Positions 1 through 8,972 of a stretch of 64,000 bases of DNA are shown here, piece after piece. A program made the translations under genes and the position numbers. The stretch is from Candidatus Obscuribacter sp. (GTDB lineage: Bacteria; Cyanobacteriota; Vampirovibrionia; Obscuribacterales; Obscuribacteraceae). The number at the start of each line of letters is the position of its first letter. The stretch's first letter is position 1. Under the pieces are notes generated by a model. The model was not told where the DNA came from and ran no database searches. It saw only the letters and a list, made by a program, of their open reading frames with translations. The stretch covers positions 1 through 64,000 of the forward strand of contig JADYXR010000032.1 of NCBI GenBank assembly GCA_021772095.1, given 5' to 3'.

Positions 1-77
1 CACCACTTGCAATACTAAAGCAGCCTGATATCATAATAAGAAGATGAGCACCCAGAGCCATGATCATCAAATTTCAA

Positions 78-929
78 CTACGCTAGAGACATCCCCAGTG
101 TTTTGAGCGTCCGTACGACGCCGACACAAACTTCTCGATCTTGTATTAGCTTTTGTTTTGCTCTCAGCTTAGAAACCGCTTCGACAGCATGACTTTCCGC
201 ACCGTTCAGATCGCCTTTGGCAGCGCTTTTCAGCGACCGCCAATAAAGCTCATACGCTGCTGCTGTATTGCGCAAAGTGTTAATTTCCTTTCTTAATTCA
301 ATACCGAGCTGAAAATAAGCATTGGCTAAAACTAGATCGTCATCGGCAAGTGCTAATTGTCCTAACAAATCCAGGTTGCGCACCTGATACTCGGACAACT
401 CCTCACGCAGCGCTTTGAAGTGCTCCTTATTCTCCTCATGCAATTGCACAGCCTGGTGCAAATAGTTTTTCGCTTTTTCAAAATCGCCTTTTAGAAATTT
501 GATTTCGCCAGAGGTCACATTTATGCGAAATTTCATCCCCCAATTTTCATTTGGAGCCATCGAGCGAGCCGTCGCCATCCACTCTTCAGCTTGTGGGAGA
601 TCGTTGCTCAATATTGATACTCTGGCCGCGTCGATAGCCGCAAAGGATCGAAATGGCAGCGAAATCCAAACGGGCAGGCGGTACATCCAGTGCGTGAATC
701 GGAGTACCGTTTGCGCGAATTTATATCGTTTTAAATAATAACCCGCGTTACTGCCGATCTCCTGTGTCGTGCAAGGAATGATCATGCCAAGACTGCAAAA
801 CATGACCAGGAACAGAATTGCTTTGGTGAGGTTCGATTCAAACGATCCGTCGTTAAAAACGAGAAACAACGAGCCCATCACGGAAAGAAAAAAGGCCCAT
901 GAGAATATGCCATAAAATATTGTTTTCAT
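78..929 (-). CDS. TPR-like membrane-anchored protein of unknown function
   Basis: A 283-residue protein. The N-terminus holds two clear hydrophobic segments (about residues 5-25 and 38-55). A third, weaker one lies near 80-100. The rest (about 105-275) is a run of amphipathic helices with TPR-like spacing, for example the motif GDFEKAKNYLHQAV and a second helix pair around residues 190-240. This points to an inner-membrane-anchored scaffold whose helical repeat domain faces one side of the membrane. No catalytic motif is visible and I do not recognise a named family. The start has no convincing Shine-Dalgarno sequence. It is the last gene on this strand before the left window edge, and positions 1-77 show nothing I can name. 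Confidence 0.7.
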   Translation of the reverse strand: MKTIFYGIFSWAFFLSVMGSLFLVFNDGSFESNLTKAILFLVMFCSLGMIIPCTTQEIGSNAGYYLKRYKFAQTVLRFTHWMYRLPVWISLPFRSFAAIDAARVSILSNDLPQAEEWMATARSMAPNENWGMKFRINVTSGEIKFLKGDFEKAKNYLHQAVQLHEENKEHFKALREELSEYQVRNLDLLGQLALADDDLVLANAYFQLGIELRKEINTLRNTAAAYELYWRSLKSAAKGDLNGAESHAVEAVSKLRAKQKLIQDREVCVGVVRTLKTLGMSLA

Positions 930-1000
930 TTTCGGCTTGCCACGCTTGAAGCTCTTTCAACGTTATTCCCAGATCCTCGACTGACAGCTGAGAACAACCA

Positions 1001-1033
1001 CAAAAAGAGTCCCCGGGCTTGGAACCCGGGGAC
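1001..1033 (-). terminator. Rho-independent terminator behind the sigma-factor operon
   Basis: A perfect 9-bp inverted repeat, GTCCCCGGG / CCCGGGGAC with a 7-nt loop, lies at 1009-1033. Read on the minus strand it is followed by a T-rich stretch (complement of the A5 run at 1002-1006). It sits about 145 bp after the stop of the 1179-1856 gene and so closes the sigma-factor transcript. Confidence 0.85.
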
Positions 1034-1178
1034 TTATTTCTCGGAAACATCTGCTGCCAACATTGATTGCAACCGAGAGAATCTAGAAGATTGAAACCGT
1101 GACGATGACTGCGGATTCCCACAAAGGGTTTCCACGATAAAATATTTTGTGAACGGCGAGCGTTAGAATCTAACCAAT

Positions 1179-1856
1179 TTATATTCTAAAGAACGGCGTC
1201 TCAATTACCTTGTCGAGCCATGCCACTTGAATTTGATATTCGCCGGGACCCACATTGATTTGTGGTGCAACCACAGCGCCATCAAGATTGGTTTTGCGGG
1301 TGAAGACTACGCCTCGCTCGCTTTCCAGAATGCGTACTTCAACATCAGGCATGCCATTGTCGGCGGTATCTTTAGCGTTTAGCAGTAAACGCAGTTGATC
1401 CTTGTCGACAAGCCAGCCCAGGTTGACTTGAATTTTTGTTTCTTCAGCTTGTTTTTCAAAGCTGCCGAGTGAGACAAGCTGGCTTCCGATGCCACGCATT
1501 GCCCCTGCTGGAACCATCGAATTCCACTGCATGCCTGTCAGCAAATCTTGCCATGTGGCAATTGCTGCTTCACGCGTGGTGCCTACGAGGTCCTTGACCT
1601 TGAGTACTGCCTTCGATGTCGCGGTCGCTGTGTTGCCGATCATACGTTCGGTAACTCGACTCACGATTTTTTCATCGCTGGGTGAGAGCTTCATAAAACT
1701 GGATGCGTTCCACATTGCCCGGTCGAATTGTTTATTCTCCCCTGGCAATGGCAGGCTATCGAAGTTCTCCCGGCAGAATGATTCGAATGCACTTGAGCAT
1801 TCGCGTTCATCTTCGATTTTCATCACGGTTGCCAATTTGTCGTTCAGAGTAGTCAT
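1179..1856 (-). CDS. Unknown protein coupled to the sigma factor; C-terminal beta-sandwich-like domain
   Basis: 225 residues, no signal peptide and no strong membrane segment. The N-terminal two thirds are helical. Residues about 145-225 look like a carboxypeptidase-regulatory or Ig-like beta domain: alternating strands, the stretch GMPDVEVRILESERG, then NLDGAVVAP and GPGEYQIQV. The start lies 9 nt after the stop of the sigma-factor gene, and its Shine-Dalgarno GGAG overlaps that stop codon, so the two genes are translationally coupled. Its position directly behind an ECF-type sigma factor suggests a partner or regulator of that sigma factor. It lacks the zinc or membrane features of typical anti-sigma factors, so this role is only inferred from context. 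Confidence 0.7.
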   Translation of the reverse strand: MTTLNDKLATVMKIEDERECSSAFESFCRENFDSLPLPGENKQFDRAMWNASSFMKLSPSDEKIVSRVTERMIGNTATATSKAVLKVKDLVGTTREAAIATWQDLLTGMQWNSMVPAGAMRGIGSQLVSLGSFEKQAEETKIQVNLGWLVDKDQLRLLLNAKDTADNGMPDVEVRILESERGVVFTRKTNLDGAVVAPQINVGPGEYQIQVAWLDKVIETPFFRI

Positions 1857-1865
1857 CGCCGTCTC

Positions 1866-2624
1866 CTAGATCCTTGCTTCGTCCTTATCAAGCTTGGCTT
1901 TAAATGCCTTGAGTGTTCGGACAATCTTCTTGTCGATGGTATCTATACTCTTCGGTTCCATTTTTAGACACTCAATCAGATCTTCTCGTTTATATCCTTC
2001 CACGTACTTCAAAATGAAGCAGGTGCGGTGGATTCCAGGCGGTAGCTCCTGCAAAACTTGCTCGATCAGATCATTAATTAACGCTTTGCTGTCCGGTCTG
2101 ATTTCAGCAGTGGAAGACGAAACGCTGTATTCCCATCCAAAAAGGTCCTCTGGCGAGCGACCATCCTCGTCATCAAACATAGAATCCAGCGAAGTCGTCC
2201 GATACTGGCTGGTGGTTGATGGCTTCTCGTCGAAAGTTTTGGCGGGGGTCATGTTCTTCACGGTCATGACTTCGCCGTCTACTTCCTTTATAGAACTGGA
2301 AGAAACGCTGACCTGACGCATGTCCGCCTGCAGCTCTTTCTTCTCTTTCTCTTTTTCTTCGCGCTTCTTAAGTTTGACCTTGTGATAGCGTTCCAGATTT
2401 TGAGCAATAGACTTGTTGCAAGCCCCGAGACAATAAAGGGCCAGATTGGCGTCCGGGTGCGTGGGGTCGAAGTGCTGGGTCACCATTAGAAGCGCGTTTT
2501 GAAGAATATCCTCGATATCCTCGTCGGTCGCCAGACGCGCTCGCGAACGAATGTAGCGCATCATTCGTTGAGGGGTAAAATCCATATCCCCTCGAAGAAA
2601 TGTTCTGCTCTGTTTCTCGTTCAT
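1866..2624 (-). CDS. RNA polymerase sigma factor, sigma-70 family (ECF-like)
   Basis: 252 residues. Region 2 is visible at about residues 14-65, including the motif DEDIEDILQNALL, which corresponds to the core-binding and -10 recognition helix. Region 4 lies at about 190-245, with LPPGIHRTCFILKYVEGY followed by a helix-turn-helix ending KAFKAKL. Between them is an unusually long charged and then Ser/Thr-rich linker (about 85-185, with a Lys/Glu run). Typical ECF factors are 170-200 residues, so the linker accounts for most of the extra length. It directs RNA polymerase to alternative promoters. The next gene downstream is translationally coupled, and a strong terminator follows both. Confidence 0.85.
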   Translation of the reverse strand: MNEKQSRTFLRGDMDFTPQRMMRYIRSRARLATDEDIEDILQNALLMVTQHFDPTHPDANLALYCLGACNKSIAQNLERYHKVKLKKREEKEKEKKELQADMRQVSVSSSSIKEVDGEVMTVKNMTPAKTFDEKPSTTSQYRTTSLDSMFDDEDGRSPEDLFGWEYSVSSSTAEIRPDSKALINDLIEQVLQELPPGIHRTCFILKYVEGYKREDLIECLKMEPKSIDTIDKKIVRTLKAFKAKLDKDEARI

Positions 2625-2882
2625 CCAGTTTCTTTCGATGTCACCGTGCCAACCTCAATTTCGTTTTGTTCGCTCGGTACTCGTCTCCGCTAACCCTAAA
2701 GAACTATATATGATTCTTTTGATTCCTTGCCACGACCGGGCAAAAGCAAACTGATCAATGTTAGCAAATTGTAAGCGAATCCCTGTCAAGCCCACTGAAT
2801 ACGGGTTCAAGGCTCGCACGCCCGCCTTCTTAGAGCGGGACAACTATTTGATTGGCTTCCTGTCAGGTATTCTTTTCCAGGA

Positions 2883-4982
2883 ATGGAAACCTTACTGCTC
2901 ACTTTTACTAACCTGATCCTTGGAATTTCGGCGGCTCAATCCCTCGAAATCCCTGCGCCATTGCTGCAAACGCACCCGACAGTGGCGCCTATCGCCCAGT
3001 CTTTACCGCTGGATTCTTCGCAGAAACCATCTATTAAAGGTCCGGTGGAGCCGAAAAAATTATTGGCCGGTAGGCTGGAGCCTCTGGAGCCAGTGTCCGA
3101 TAGTAATGAGGGCGATGAGCGGGGCTATAACCGAACCCGGTCGTCCTTGAAGTTGCAACGTGGTGAGCAGGGCGAGGCATTCCTGACCTCAGAAGAGCCG
3201 GCGGTTGAACTGGCCCAGGTCCGTCCGCCCGCGCCCGCGCCGACCACCAAGATTTCTGACACACCGATTGTGCCCCAGAGCACGATCAGCCAGCCTTCGC
3301 TCAGACCGTCTATCGACCTGCCCATTACGGGAGGACCAAACGATAGCAATCTGTTGAAACGACCGAACCAGGGACCGGGAACCGACGTCTATCAACGCGA
3401 CTCGACGCCGCTTCCGCCCAATGTGACGCCCCGCAGGATTACGGCGCCTGGCGATGATAATGCCAATGGCACGGCGCCAGGCACTGCCGCTGGCTCATCC
3501 GCGGCTGGATCGAATGCTGGTATAGGCAGCAGCTCGTCCGGAACCGAATTGGACGTGCAACCGACCGGCGGCGTCGAATCGGTTAAGTCGCGAGTGATTA
3601 ATCACGGCGATGAGTTTCCGGCTGACATCGACAACATCAGCCCTTCGGCAACCACTGAAGACCAGGTGCCTGAGAAGCCTGGCACCGTACCTGGAACTGT
3701 CTCTGCCACCATCACATACGAAGAAAAGGTTCGCGAGCACCCGAGTGGCGGCTCCATGCTGACGATCTTCGAGGCCCTCGATCAGGCGCTCGTGAAAAGT
3801 CCTCGTGCAGCCGCTTTGCGTGCGCTTCTTCCGGTCACGCAGTCGGAGTTGGCGCGAGCCACCGAGCAGCCCGGTCCGGACTGGATGTACGACAATGGCG
3901 TCGCCGCAGAACAAACTCGAAGAACCGGCGCCGTCTTTAATTTCGAGCCACCCTGGAAATTAGTCTTCCGTCTATTGGCTGCCAAACGGCTAATCGAGCA
4001 GAACAAACAAGAATTGCTCACGCAGCTCTGGGGTTTGCGAGCCGAAGTGCGTTTGGCATACACCGAAGTAGTGGTGGCACAAGAGACGCTCGAGACGTTG
4101 AACAGCCTCTATGATCTGGCGCACCAGCTTATGATCGTCTCCTCGAAACGGTTTCAAGCTGGTGACGTTCCCGAATTGGACATGCTGAAAGCGCGTCTTG
4201 CCGAGTCGCAATACGATGTAGAACGCAGAGTGGGACTGCGCCGCGTCATTCGCGCCAAGCAGCAGCTCAACGTCATCATGGGCCGCAAGCCTGAAACGCC
4301 ATTGCAAATTCCTCGTTTGCCACCATTTTTGACCACGGCAGACATCGCCAAAGCAGCCGGCGCACACAATATTTTGTTGCCGGATTTTCAACAACGCATC
4401 CAGGTGCTCGAGTCCTATCTCGATCTGGCGATAAAACATCGTTATGAACTGAGGGCGCTGGAGCGCCAGATTGCAGTTAACAAGGCGCAGTTGCGAACGT
4501 CGTACGGCAACATTTTTCCAAGTCCGCAATTTTGGATGGGCAGCTCACAAACCGGCAACCCACCGACCGGTCCGCGTTTGAACTCGTATTATTTCGGCGT
4601 CAACGTGCCGACCAACCTGACCAGTTTTCAGCAAGGCGACATTGCCAAATACAAAGCCGTCGAGCGACAATTGAGATATCAAAACGGTTCGTTGAGAAAC
4701 GTGATTACCTCTGAAGTTTCATCGGCATACAACAATGTTCTGGCTGCCAGACAAAAACTGCGCATCTATCAAGAGCACGTGCTTGCCGACTCATACGAAG
4801 TCGCCCGCCTGGCGCGCCGCAGTTACGAAGTGGGTCAGTCGGACATTACATCGACAATTCAGGCCCAACAAAACAACGTTCAAATCAGAACGCAATATCT
4901 GGAAGCCATTCAACTTTATCAACAAGCCTTCACGGAACTCGAGCGGGCATGCGGAACACCGCTTCTCGAAGCGATGGATTAA
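2883..4982 (+). CDS. TolC-family outer-membrane efflux protein with long disordered N-terminus
   Basis: 699 residues, against about 420-500 for most TolC-type proteins. The extra length is an N-terminal region (about 25-285) rich in Pro, Gly, Ser and Thr, with no fold visible. The OEP region runs from about residue 294 (SMLTIFEALDQALVKSP, the usual opening helix) to the end. It has the two long coiled-coil helical hairpins of the family and a repeated second half starting near ALERQIAVNKAQL. A hydrophobic N-terminus ending near residue 20 could be a signal sequence. It should form a trimeric outer-membrane and periplasmic exit duct for efflux or type I secretion. No inner-membrane pump or adaptor is adjacent; the next gene is a secreted beta-helix protein. 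Confidence 0.85.
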   Translation: METLLLTFTNLILGISAAQSLEIPAPLLQTHPTVAPIAQSLPLDSSQKPSIKGPVEPKKLLAGRLEPLEPVSDSNEGDERGYNRTRSSLKLQRGEQGEAFLTSEEPAVELAQVRPPAPAPTTKISDTPIVPQSTISQPSLRPSIDLPITGGPNDSNLLKRPNQGPGTDVYQRDSTPLPPNVTPRRITAPGDDNANGTAPGTAAGSSAAGSNAGIGSSSSGTELDVQPTGGVESVKSRVINHGDEFPADIDNISPSATTEDQVPEKPGTVPGTVSATITYEEKVREHPSGGSMLTIFEALDQALVKSPRAAALRALLPVTQSELARATEQPGPDWMYDNGVAAEQTRRTGAVFNFEPPWKLVFRLLAAKRLIEQNKQELLTQLWGLRAEVRLAYTEVVVAQETLETLNSLYDLAHQLMIVSSKRFQAGDVPELDMLKARLAESQYDVERRVGLRRVIRAKQQLNVIMGRKPETPLQIPRLPPFLTTADIAKAAGAHNILLPDFQQRIQVLESYLDLAIKHRYELRALERQIAVNKAQLRTSYGNIFPSPQFWMGSSQTGNPPTGPRLNSYYFGVNVPTNLTSFQQGDIAKYKAVERQLRYQNGSLRNVITSEVSSAYNNVLAARQKLRIYQEHVLADSYEVARLARRSYEVGQSDITSTIQAQQNNVQIRTQYLEAIQLYQQAFTELERACGTPLLEAMD

Positions 4983-5172
4983 CCGCACCAGTTGTGGTGT
5001 CACTCAGGCTGCATATTCGCAGAGGTTTGCAAACAAACCATGCCTCGCGCTGATTATGTGAAAAATCCCTAATCTGATCTGGCGATGATTATCAAGAGTG
5101 TGATAGACACCCATCTATACGCGTGATAACCTTTCATCAACCCAGTTTTGTATCTCTAATGTTTTTTTCTTT

Positions 5173-5195
5173 GGCTAAAAGCGTTGTCTTTAGCC
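5173..5195 (+). promoter_or_regulatory. Inverted repeat in the leader of the first beta-helix gene
   Basis: GGCTAAA (5173-5179) and TTTAGCC (5189-5195) form a perfect 7-bp stem with a 9-nt loop. It lies about 20 nt before the Shine-Dalgarno GGAGG (5216-5220) of the 5227 gene. It could be an operator or a leader hairpin. It is not followed directly by a T-run, so a terminator is unlikely. Confidence 0.45.
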
Positions 5196-5226
5196 ATGAC
5201 TTTTTGATCGGGTTCGGAGGAATATC

Positions 5227-8200
5227 ATGTCGAGACCGAACTTTGCCAGTCGTGCGTGCACATCTGTCTTGATCGCTGGAACCGTGATGCTGGGCTGCGT
5301 TGCGCAAGCTGGTGCCAGAGACGGTGAAGGCGTTCGCGAGTTTCGGCAAATCAATGAAAGCATGGATCGTCAGGCGCTCAAAGCTTCATGGAGGCAGTCG
5401 CAGTCACCACGCGCGGTGATTCTTCCTCCTGTTACGATTCAACCGATGCCACCAGGTGGTGGTAGCAATGGCGGTGCGCCACCAATTCCAGGTGTGAATT
5501 CGATTCAGGAGAACTTCGCGCGGCGTGCGGACAAAATTGGCAAAGTACGGAATAGAAACAGGATTGGCGAACTTCCACCGATCACTACTCAGCCGATTGG
5601 TTCAGGCGGTGGTAGCAATAGTGGTGCACCGCCGATTACCGGCGTTAATGACGGTTCCGGCTATAACAGTCACGGCAACCGCAACGGCCGTTCTGTGCAA
5701 ATCAATCAATCCGGAAATACTTTGTCGATCAATGGGGTCGATCTCAATTTGAGTTCCGGCCAGTTAAACATCAAACTCGGCAATCGTTTATTCCGCGGAG
5801 CCTCATCCGTTACCATCGATGTGGGTGGTGGCTCGAAAACGTTGACCGCTGGTTCCGAAGTCACAGCCGCCGAGTATGTCGCGGCGAGGCAAGTGCTTTC
5901 TGCAGGCAGCCAGCAGTTGATTCTGGATAATGCCGGCACTGCAGTTGGTGGCACCGTTGATTTTTCGACCGTTTCATCCAGAGGCGAACGCATTAAGATC
6001 GATGATTTGTCTATTCCCATCAACGTTAGCGCCTTTGGTGATTTTTCCAAAACGCCGTTGTTTTCTGTGAGCGGAGATCTGATTAACGCTGGTACTGTTT
6101 ATGCGTACTCCTCCGGTAACAACGCTCATCGCACCGGCTTTTCCGCGGACAACATTACGAACGAAAGCAGCGGATTGATCACCTCTAAGTTACCGATTAT
6201 CGCAGTTAAACGAGGAGGTTCGACTAGGTCGAATCAACCGATTGATTTGAGTTTGCATGCCGATGACACGCTTTCCAATTTTGGAACAATTTCAAGTTCC
6301 GGTGAACTTGTGATCACAGCAGGGCATAAAATCAGCAACGTTGAGAACGGCGTCGTCTCTGCTCAAGGTGCGGTTTCGTTGTCTTCCTCAAACATCATAA
6401 ATGCCGGTTTGATTAGTTCCGCCGATGGCGGTGTTTCCATAGATGGAGCAAACACAGCAGTGCTACAAGTCACCAATACTCGTGGCACAATCGTGGCACG
6501 CAGCGGTGATATTAATGTGCGGAATAGTTCTTACGACGGAGTCTTGAACACATATTTCACAGGTGGGAATCTTTATAGCAAGGCTGTAAACGTCAATGCT
6601 GGTCAAGGTTCTGCCGAAATAGATGTGGACGATTTGACCGGCACCCTCAATCAAAAAGGCGTTGCTTCTCACGTCGCTACCAACACCTCAACCCTCAAGC
6701 TCGGCGAAATTTGTTTGACCGGTGATCCAACTTATAGCAACACCGGCAACATAAGTCTCGATGGCAACATCACCGTCGGCGAAGATCTGACCATCATCGC
6801 TTCCGGCGACATCACAGCATCCGTACCGCTGACATTGACTGCTAACAGTGCCACTCAAGGCTTCAACATCACGCTTATCGCCGGAGCCGATATCTCCGCT
6901 GGCGGCGGTTCATCTGCCGGCGTTGGTCCGGTGCCACCACCAGCGACCAGTGTGCAAACCACGATCTCTGGAAACAGTTCCGTGACCGGCGGTAACATTA
7001 TTCTGGGTGTCAACGGTGCGGTCAATATCAATGCCAGCCCCACCGCCAAGACCGCCGCTAACGGCGGAAACGTCACGCTCGCCGCGTTTATGGCGGCAGG
7101 CGCAAATGGCTCGATTCAGCACACACTCGGTTCAATAACATCCGGTGGAAAAGGTACAGGCACCAATGGCGATGTCACTATAATCGCCGGCTCCCAGGTC
7201 CCCGCTTTTGATAATTCCATCTCTTCAATCAACTCATCCGGCGGCACCGGTGGTGGTGGCAACATATCGTTTGTCAGCGATCAGCCAAGCGCGGGCGCGG
7301 CAATAACATATCTTGTCGATGGCTCCGGCAGCGGAGTTCTCACACCTGCCGGTACGACTAACGCCGGTGTCAGCACAACCTTTCGCGGGCAACTGACCGC
7401 CGGTGGAAATGTGTCGATCGATTCCGGAACGATCAAATGGTTGCCGGCATCGAAAGTCGGCATCAGTACTAACACTACGACAGGATCGATTAACCTGATC
7501 TCTCGCGGCAGCACCGGTATCCAAATCGGCAACGGCAATTTCTTCTCAACAAACAAGCTGACTGTTGACGCCGGAACCGGCGACATCGGTCAAAGTGGCT
7601 TGGTAGCCATGCAGACCAACGCCGCCAAAATTATCGCAAACGGCGACACCGGGTTTTCGGAGATCGCGATCGTCAGCTCGAATAAGGGACTAGTTCTTTT
7701 CAATGGTTCCGCTGATACATTGAACTTGAGCAGCGCCGGGACCTTCATGACAGATCCTTCGCTTGCCCCGATTACCGCTAATACAGCCTTTCTCGGTTCG
7801 TTCGCTGCCGGTACTGGTTTGAATGCATTTAACCCGGTCGAGGTCGCAGTCGATAATCTGTTCATAACAGCCGGTAGCAAGGGCAATGTTTTCGCGCACA
7901 ACTCGAATGCGACAACGACCACTTTATTGGGTACCGAAAAGATGGTCGCTAACAAAACGTTTTCGCTAATCAGCGACAATGACTTAGCGATGCTGCCGGG
8001 TGCGTTCATTGCAGCGGACAATGTAATCTTAACTACTGCAGGCAGTTTCAATTCTTTGGGTGGCACCATAGATGGTGACGTTTCAGTTACTCTCACTTCT
8101 GACGGTACTATAACCACCAGCGCCGTTCCTGGATCTATTCTGACACCACTTCTCAAACTGATTTCTGTTAACGGCGGCATTGGAACCAGCACAGGATCAC

Positions 8201-8910
8201 GATATGTCGCTAACACCGGCACGCTTGCGGTCACCGCCACTGCTGCAAATGGCAGCGTGTTTCTCCAGGGATTGGCGGGCAAATCGTTTCAAGTGGTCGG
8301 TGGTTTATCATCCGGTGTTTTCGATTACTTTGGACCAGGGAGCACCACTTTCTCCGGCAACATCACAAGCGGAAATAACTCGGACATCAACCTCGTAATC
8401 GGCACTGGGACGCTCACAACCAAGGCGGCTCAGATTCACTCAGGACGAAACATCTTGATGCAGGTTGCGGACAACGCCTCGACCAAAATTAAGATCGTAC
8501 TCGGCGTCAACACCGACATTTTTACTGACTCGAACCCGAGCTTCGGCGACATCACCATCGCGTTAGGCAACGTCACGCAGGTGACTGGGACTCCTCCAGG
8601 CTCCGGCGTAAGCTTCGCTGAGTTCGGCGCGGGCGCCGACATCTTCTGGGGCACGGCCGGAATCAGCGGCAAGGGCCAAAACTTCGTAATCGCACAAGGC
8701 GCCGACGTCACCTTCAGCAATTCGATTTCATCTAAGGCAATTTCGCTGGCAGGCAATGTTCAAATCACCGCCGATCCTCCACTCTATGGTTCTGAAACCT
8801 TTGTCGGCGGCGGCAGCAGTTCGACAAGATCTGGCTCAAGTGGCTTCAGCAACGCTCGATTCGCATTCGATTCACAAGCTGCAAATCTAACTTTGACGCG
8901 AAGCAAGTAA
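5227..8910 (+). CDS. Secreted FHA-like beta-helix surface protein (shorter paralogue)
   Basis: 1227 residues with a Sec signal peptide (about 1-30, hydrophobic core SVLIAGTVMLGCVAQAGA). The start is fixed by GGAGG 6 nt upstream. After a Pro/Gly-rich stretch (about 60-140, two PPxTxQPxxxGGGSN repeats) comes a conserved block at about 185-240. It holds VTIDVGGG, the run LTAGSEVTAAEYVAARQVL, then AGSQQLILD. This block is shared with the giant paralogue at 11051-19162. The remainder is Gly/Ser/Thr/Asn-rich short-strand repeat typical of filamentous-haemagglutinin beta-helices, with phrases such as GNISLDGNITVGEDLTIIASG. It ends with NVQITADPP and a Ser-rich tail. A cell-surface or matrix role is likely. 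I see no canonical two-partner-secretion domain and no autotransporter barrel, so the export route beyond Sec is unknown. Confidence 0.85.
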   Translation: MSRPNFASRACTSVLIAGTVMLGCVAQAGARDGEGVREFRQINESMDRQALKASWRQSQSPRAVILPPVTIQPMPPGGGSNGGAPPIPGVNSIQENFARRADKIGKVRNRNRIGELPPITTQPIGSGGGSNSGAPPITGVNDGSGYNSHGNRNGRSVQINQSGNTLSINGVDLNLSSGQLNIKLGNRLFRGASSVTIDVGGGSKTLTAGSEVTAAEYVAARQVLSAGSQQLILDNAGTAVGGTVDFSTVSSRGERIKIDDLSIPINVSAFGDFSKTPLFSVSGDLINAGTVYAYSSGNNAHRTGFSADNITNESSGLITSKLPIIAVKRGGSTRSNQPIDLSLHADDTLSNFGTISSSGELVITAGHKISNVENGVVSAQGAVSLSSSNIINAGLISSADGGVSIDGANTAVLQVTNTRGTIVARSGDINVRNSSYDGVLNTYFTGGNLYSKAVNVNAGQGSAEIDVDDLTGTLNQKGVASHVATNTSTLKLGEICLTGDPTYSNTGNISLDGNITVGEDLTIIASGDITASVPLTLTANSATQGFNITLIAGADISAGGGSSAGVGPVPPPATSVQTTISGNSSVTGGNIILGVNGAVNINASPTAKTAANGGNVTLAAFMAAGANGSIQHTLGSITSGGKGTGTNGDVTIIAGSQVPAFDNSISSINSSGGTGGGGNISFVSDQPSAGAAITYLVDGSGSGVLTPAGTTNAGVSTTFRGQLTAGGNVSIDSGTIKWLPASKVGISTNTTTGSINLISRGSTGIQIGNGNFFSTNKLTVDAGTGDIGQSGLVAMQTNAAKIIANGDTGFSEIAIVSSNKGLVLFNGSADTLNLSSAGTFMTDPSLAPITANTAFLGSFAAGTGLNAFNPVEVAVDNLFITAGSKGNVFAHNSNATTTTLLGTEKMVANKTFSLISDNDLAMLPGAFIAADNVILTTAGSFNSLGGTIDGDVSVTLTSDGTITTSAVPGSILTPLLKLISVNGGIGTSTGSRYVANTGTLAVTATAANGSVFLQGLAGKSFQVVGGLSSGVFDYFGPGSTTFSGNITSGNNSDINLVIGTGTLTTKAAQIHSGRNILMQVADNASTKIKIVLGVNTDIFTDSNPSFGDITIALGNVTQVTGTPPGSGVSFAEFGAGADIFWGTAGISGKGQNFVIAQGADVTFSNSISSKAISLAGNVQITADPPLYGSETFVGGGSSSTRSGSSGFSNARFAFDSQAANLTLTRSK

Positions 8911-8929
8911 CGCGTTTCGCTTGTATTTT

Positions 8930-8952
8930 GCACTAGTAATTTGAACTAGTGC
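8930..8952. other. Perfect inverted repeat between convergent genes
   Basis: GCACTAGT and ACTAGTGC (8-bp arms, 7-nt loop) lie in the 62-bp gap between the stop codons of 5227-8910 and 8973-9827. The position fits a shared bidirectional terminator, but neither side has a proper T-run, so this call is tentative. Confidence 0.5.
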
Positions 8953-8972
8953 GCACGTCGGATCACCGAGTC

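Noticed and set aside
853-1122. 89-residue minus-strand frame overlapping the start of the 78-929 gene
   Set aside because: It would run through the strong terminator at 1001-1033 and has no ribosome site or domain.
7590-8282. Long antisense open frame inside the 5227 beta-helix gene
   Set aside because: Gly/Ser/Thr/Asn-rich coding sequence leaves the opposite strand open by composition; the translation has no protein-like features. The same holds for the many plus-strand frames across 11700-18960.
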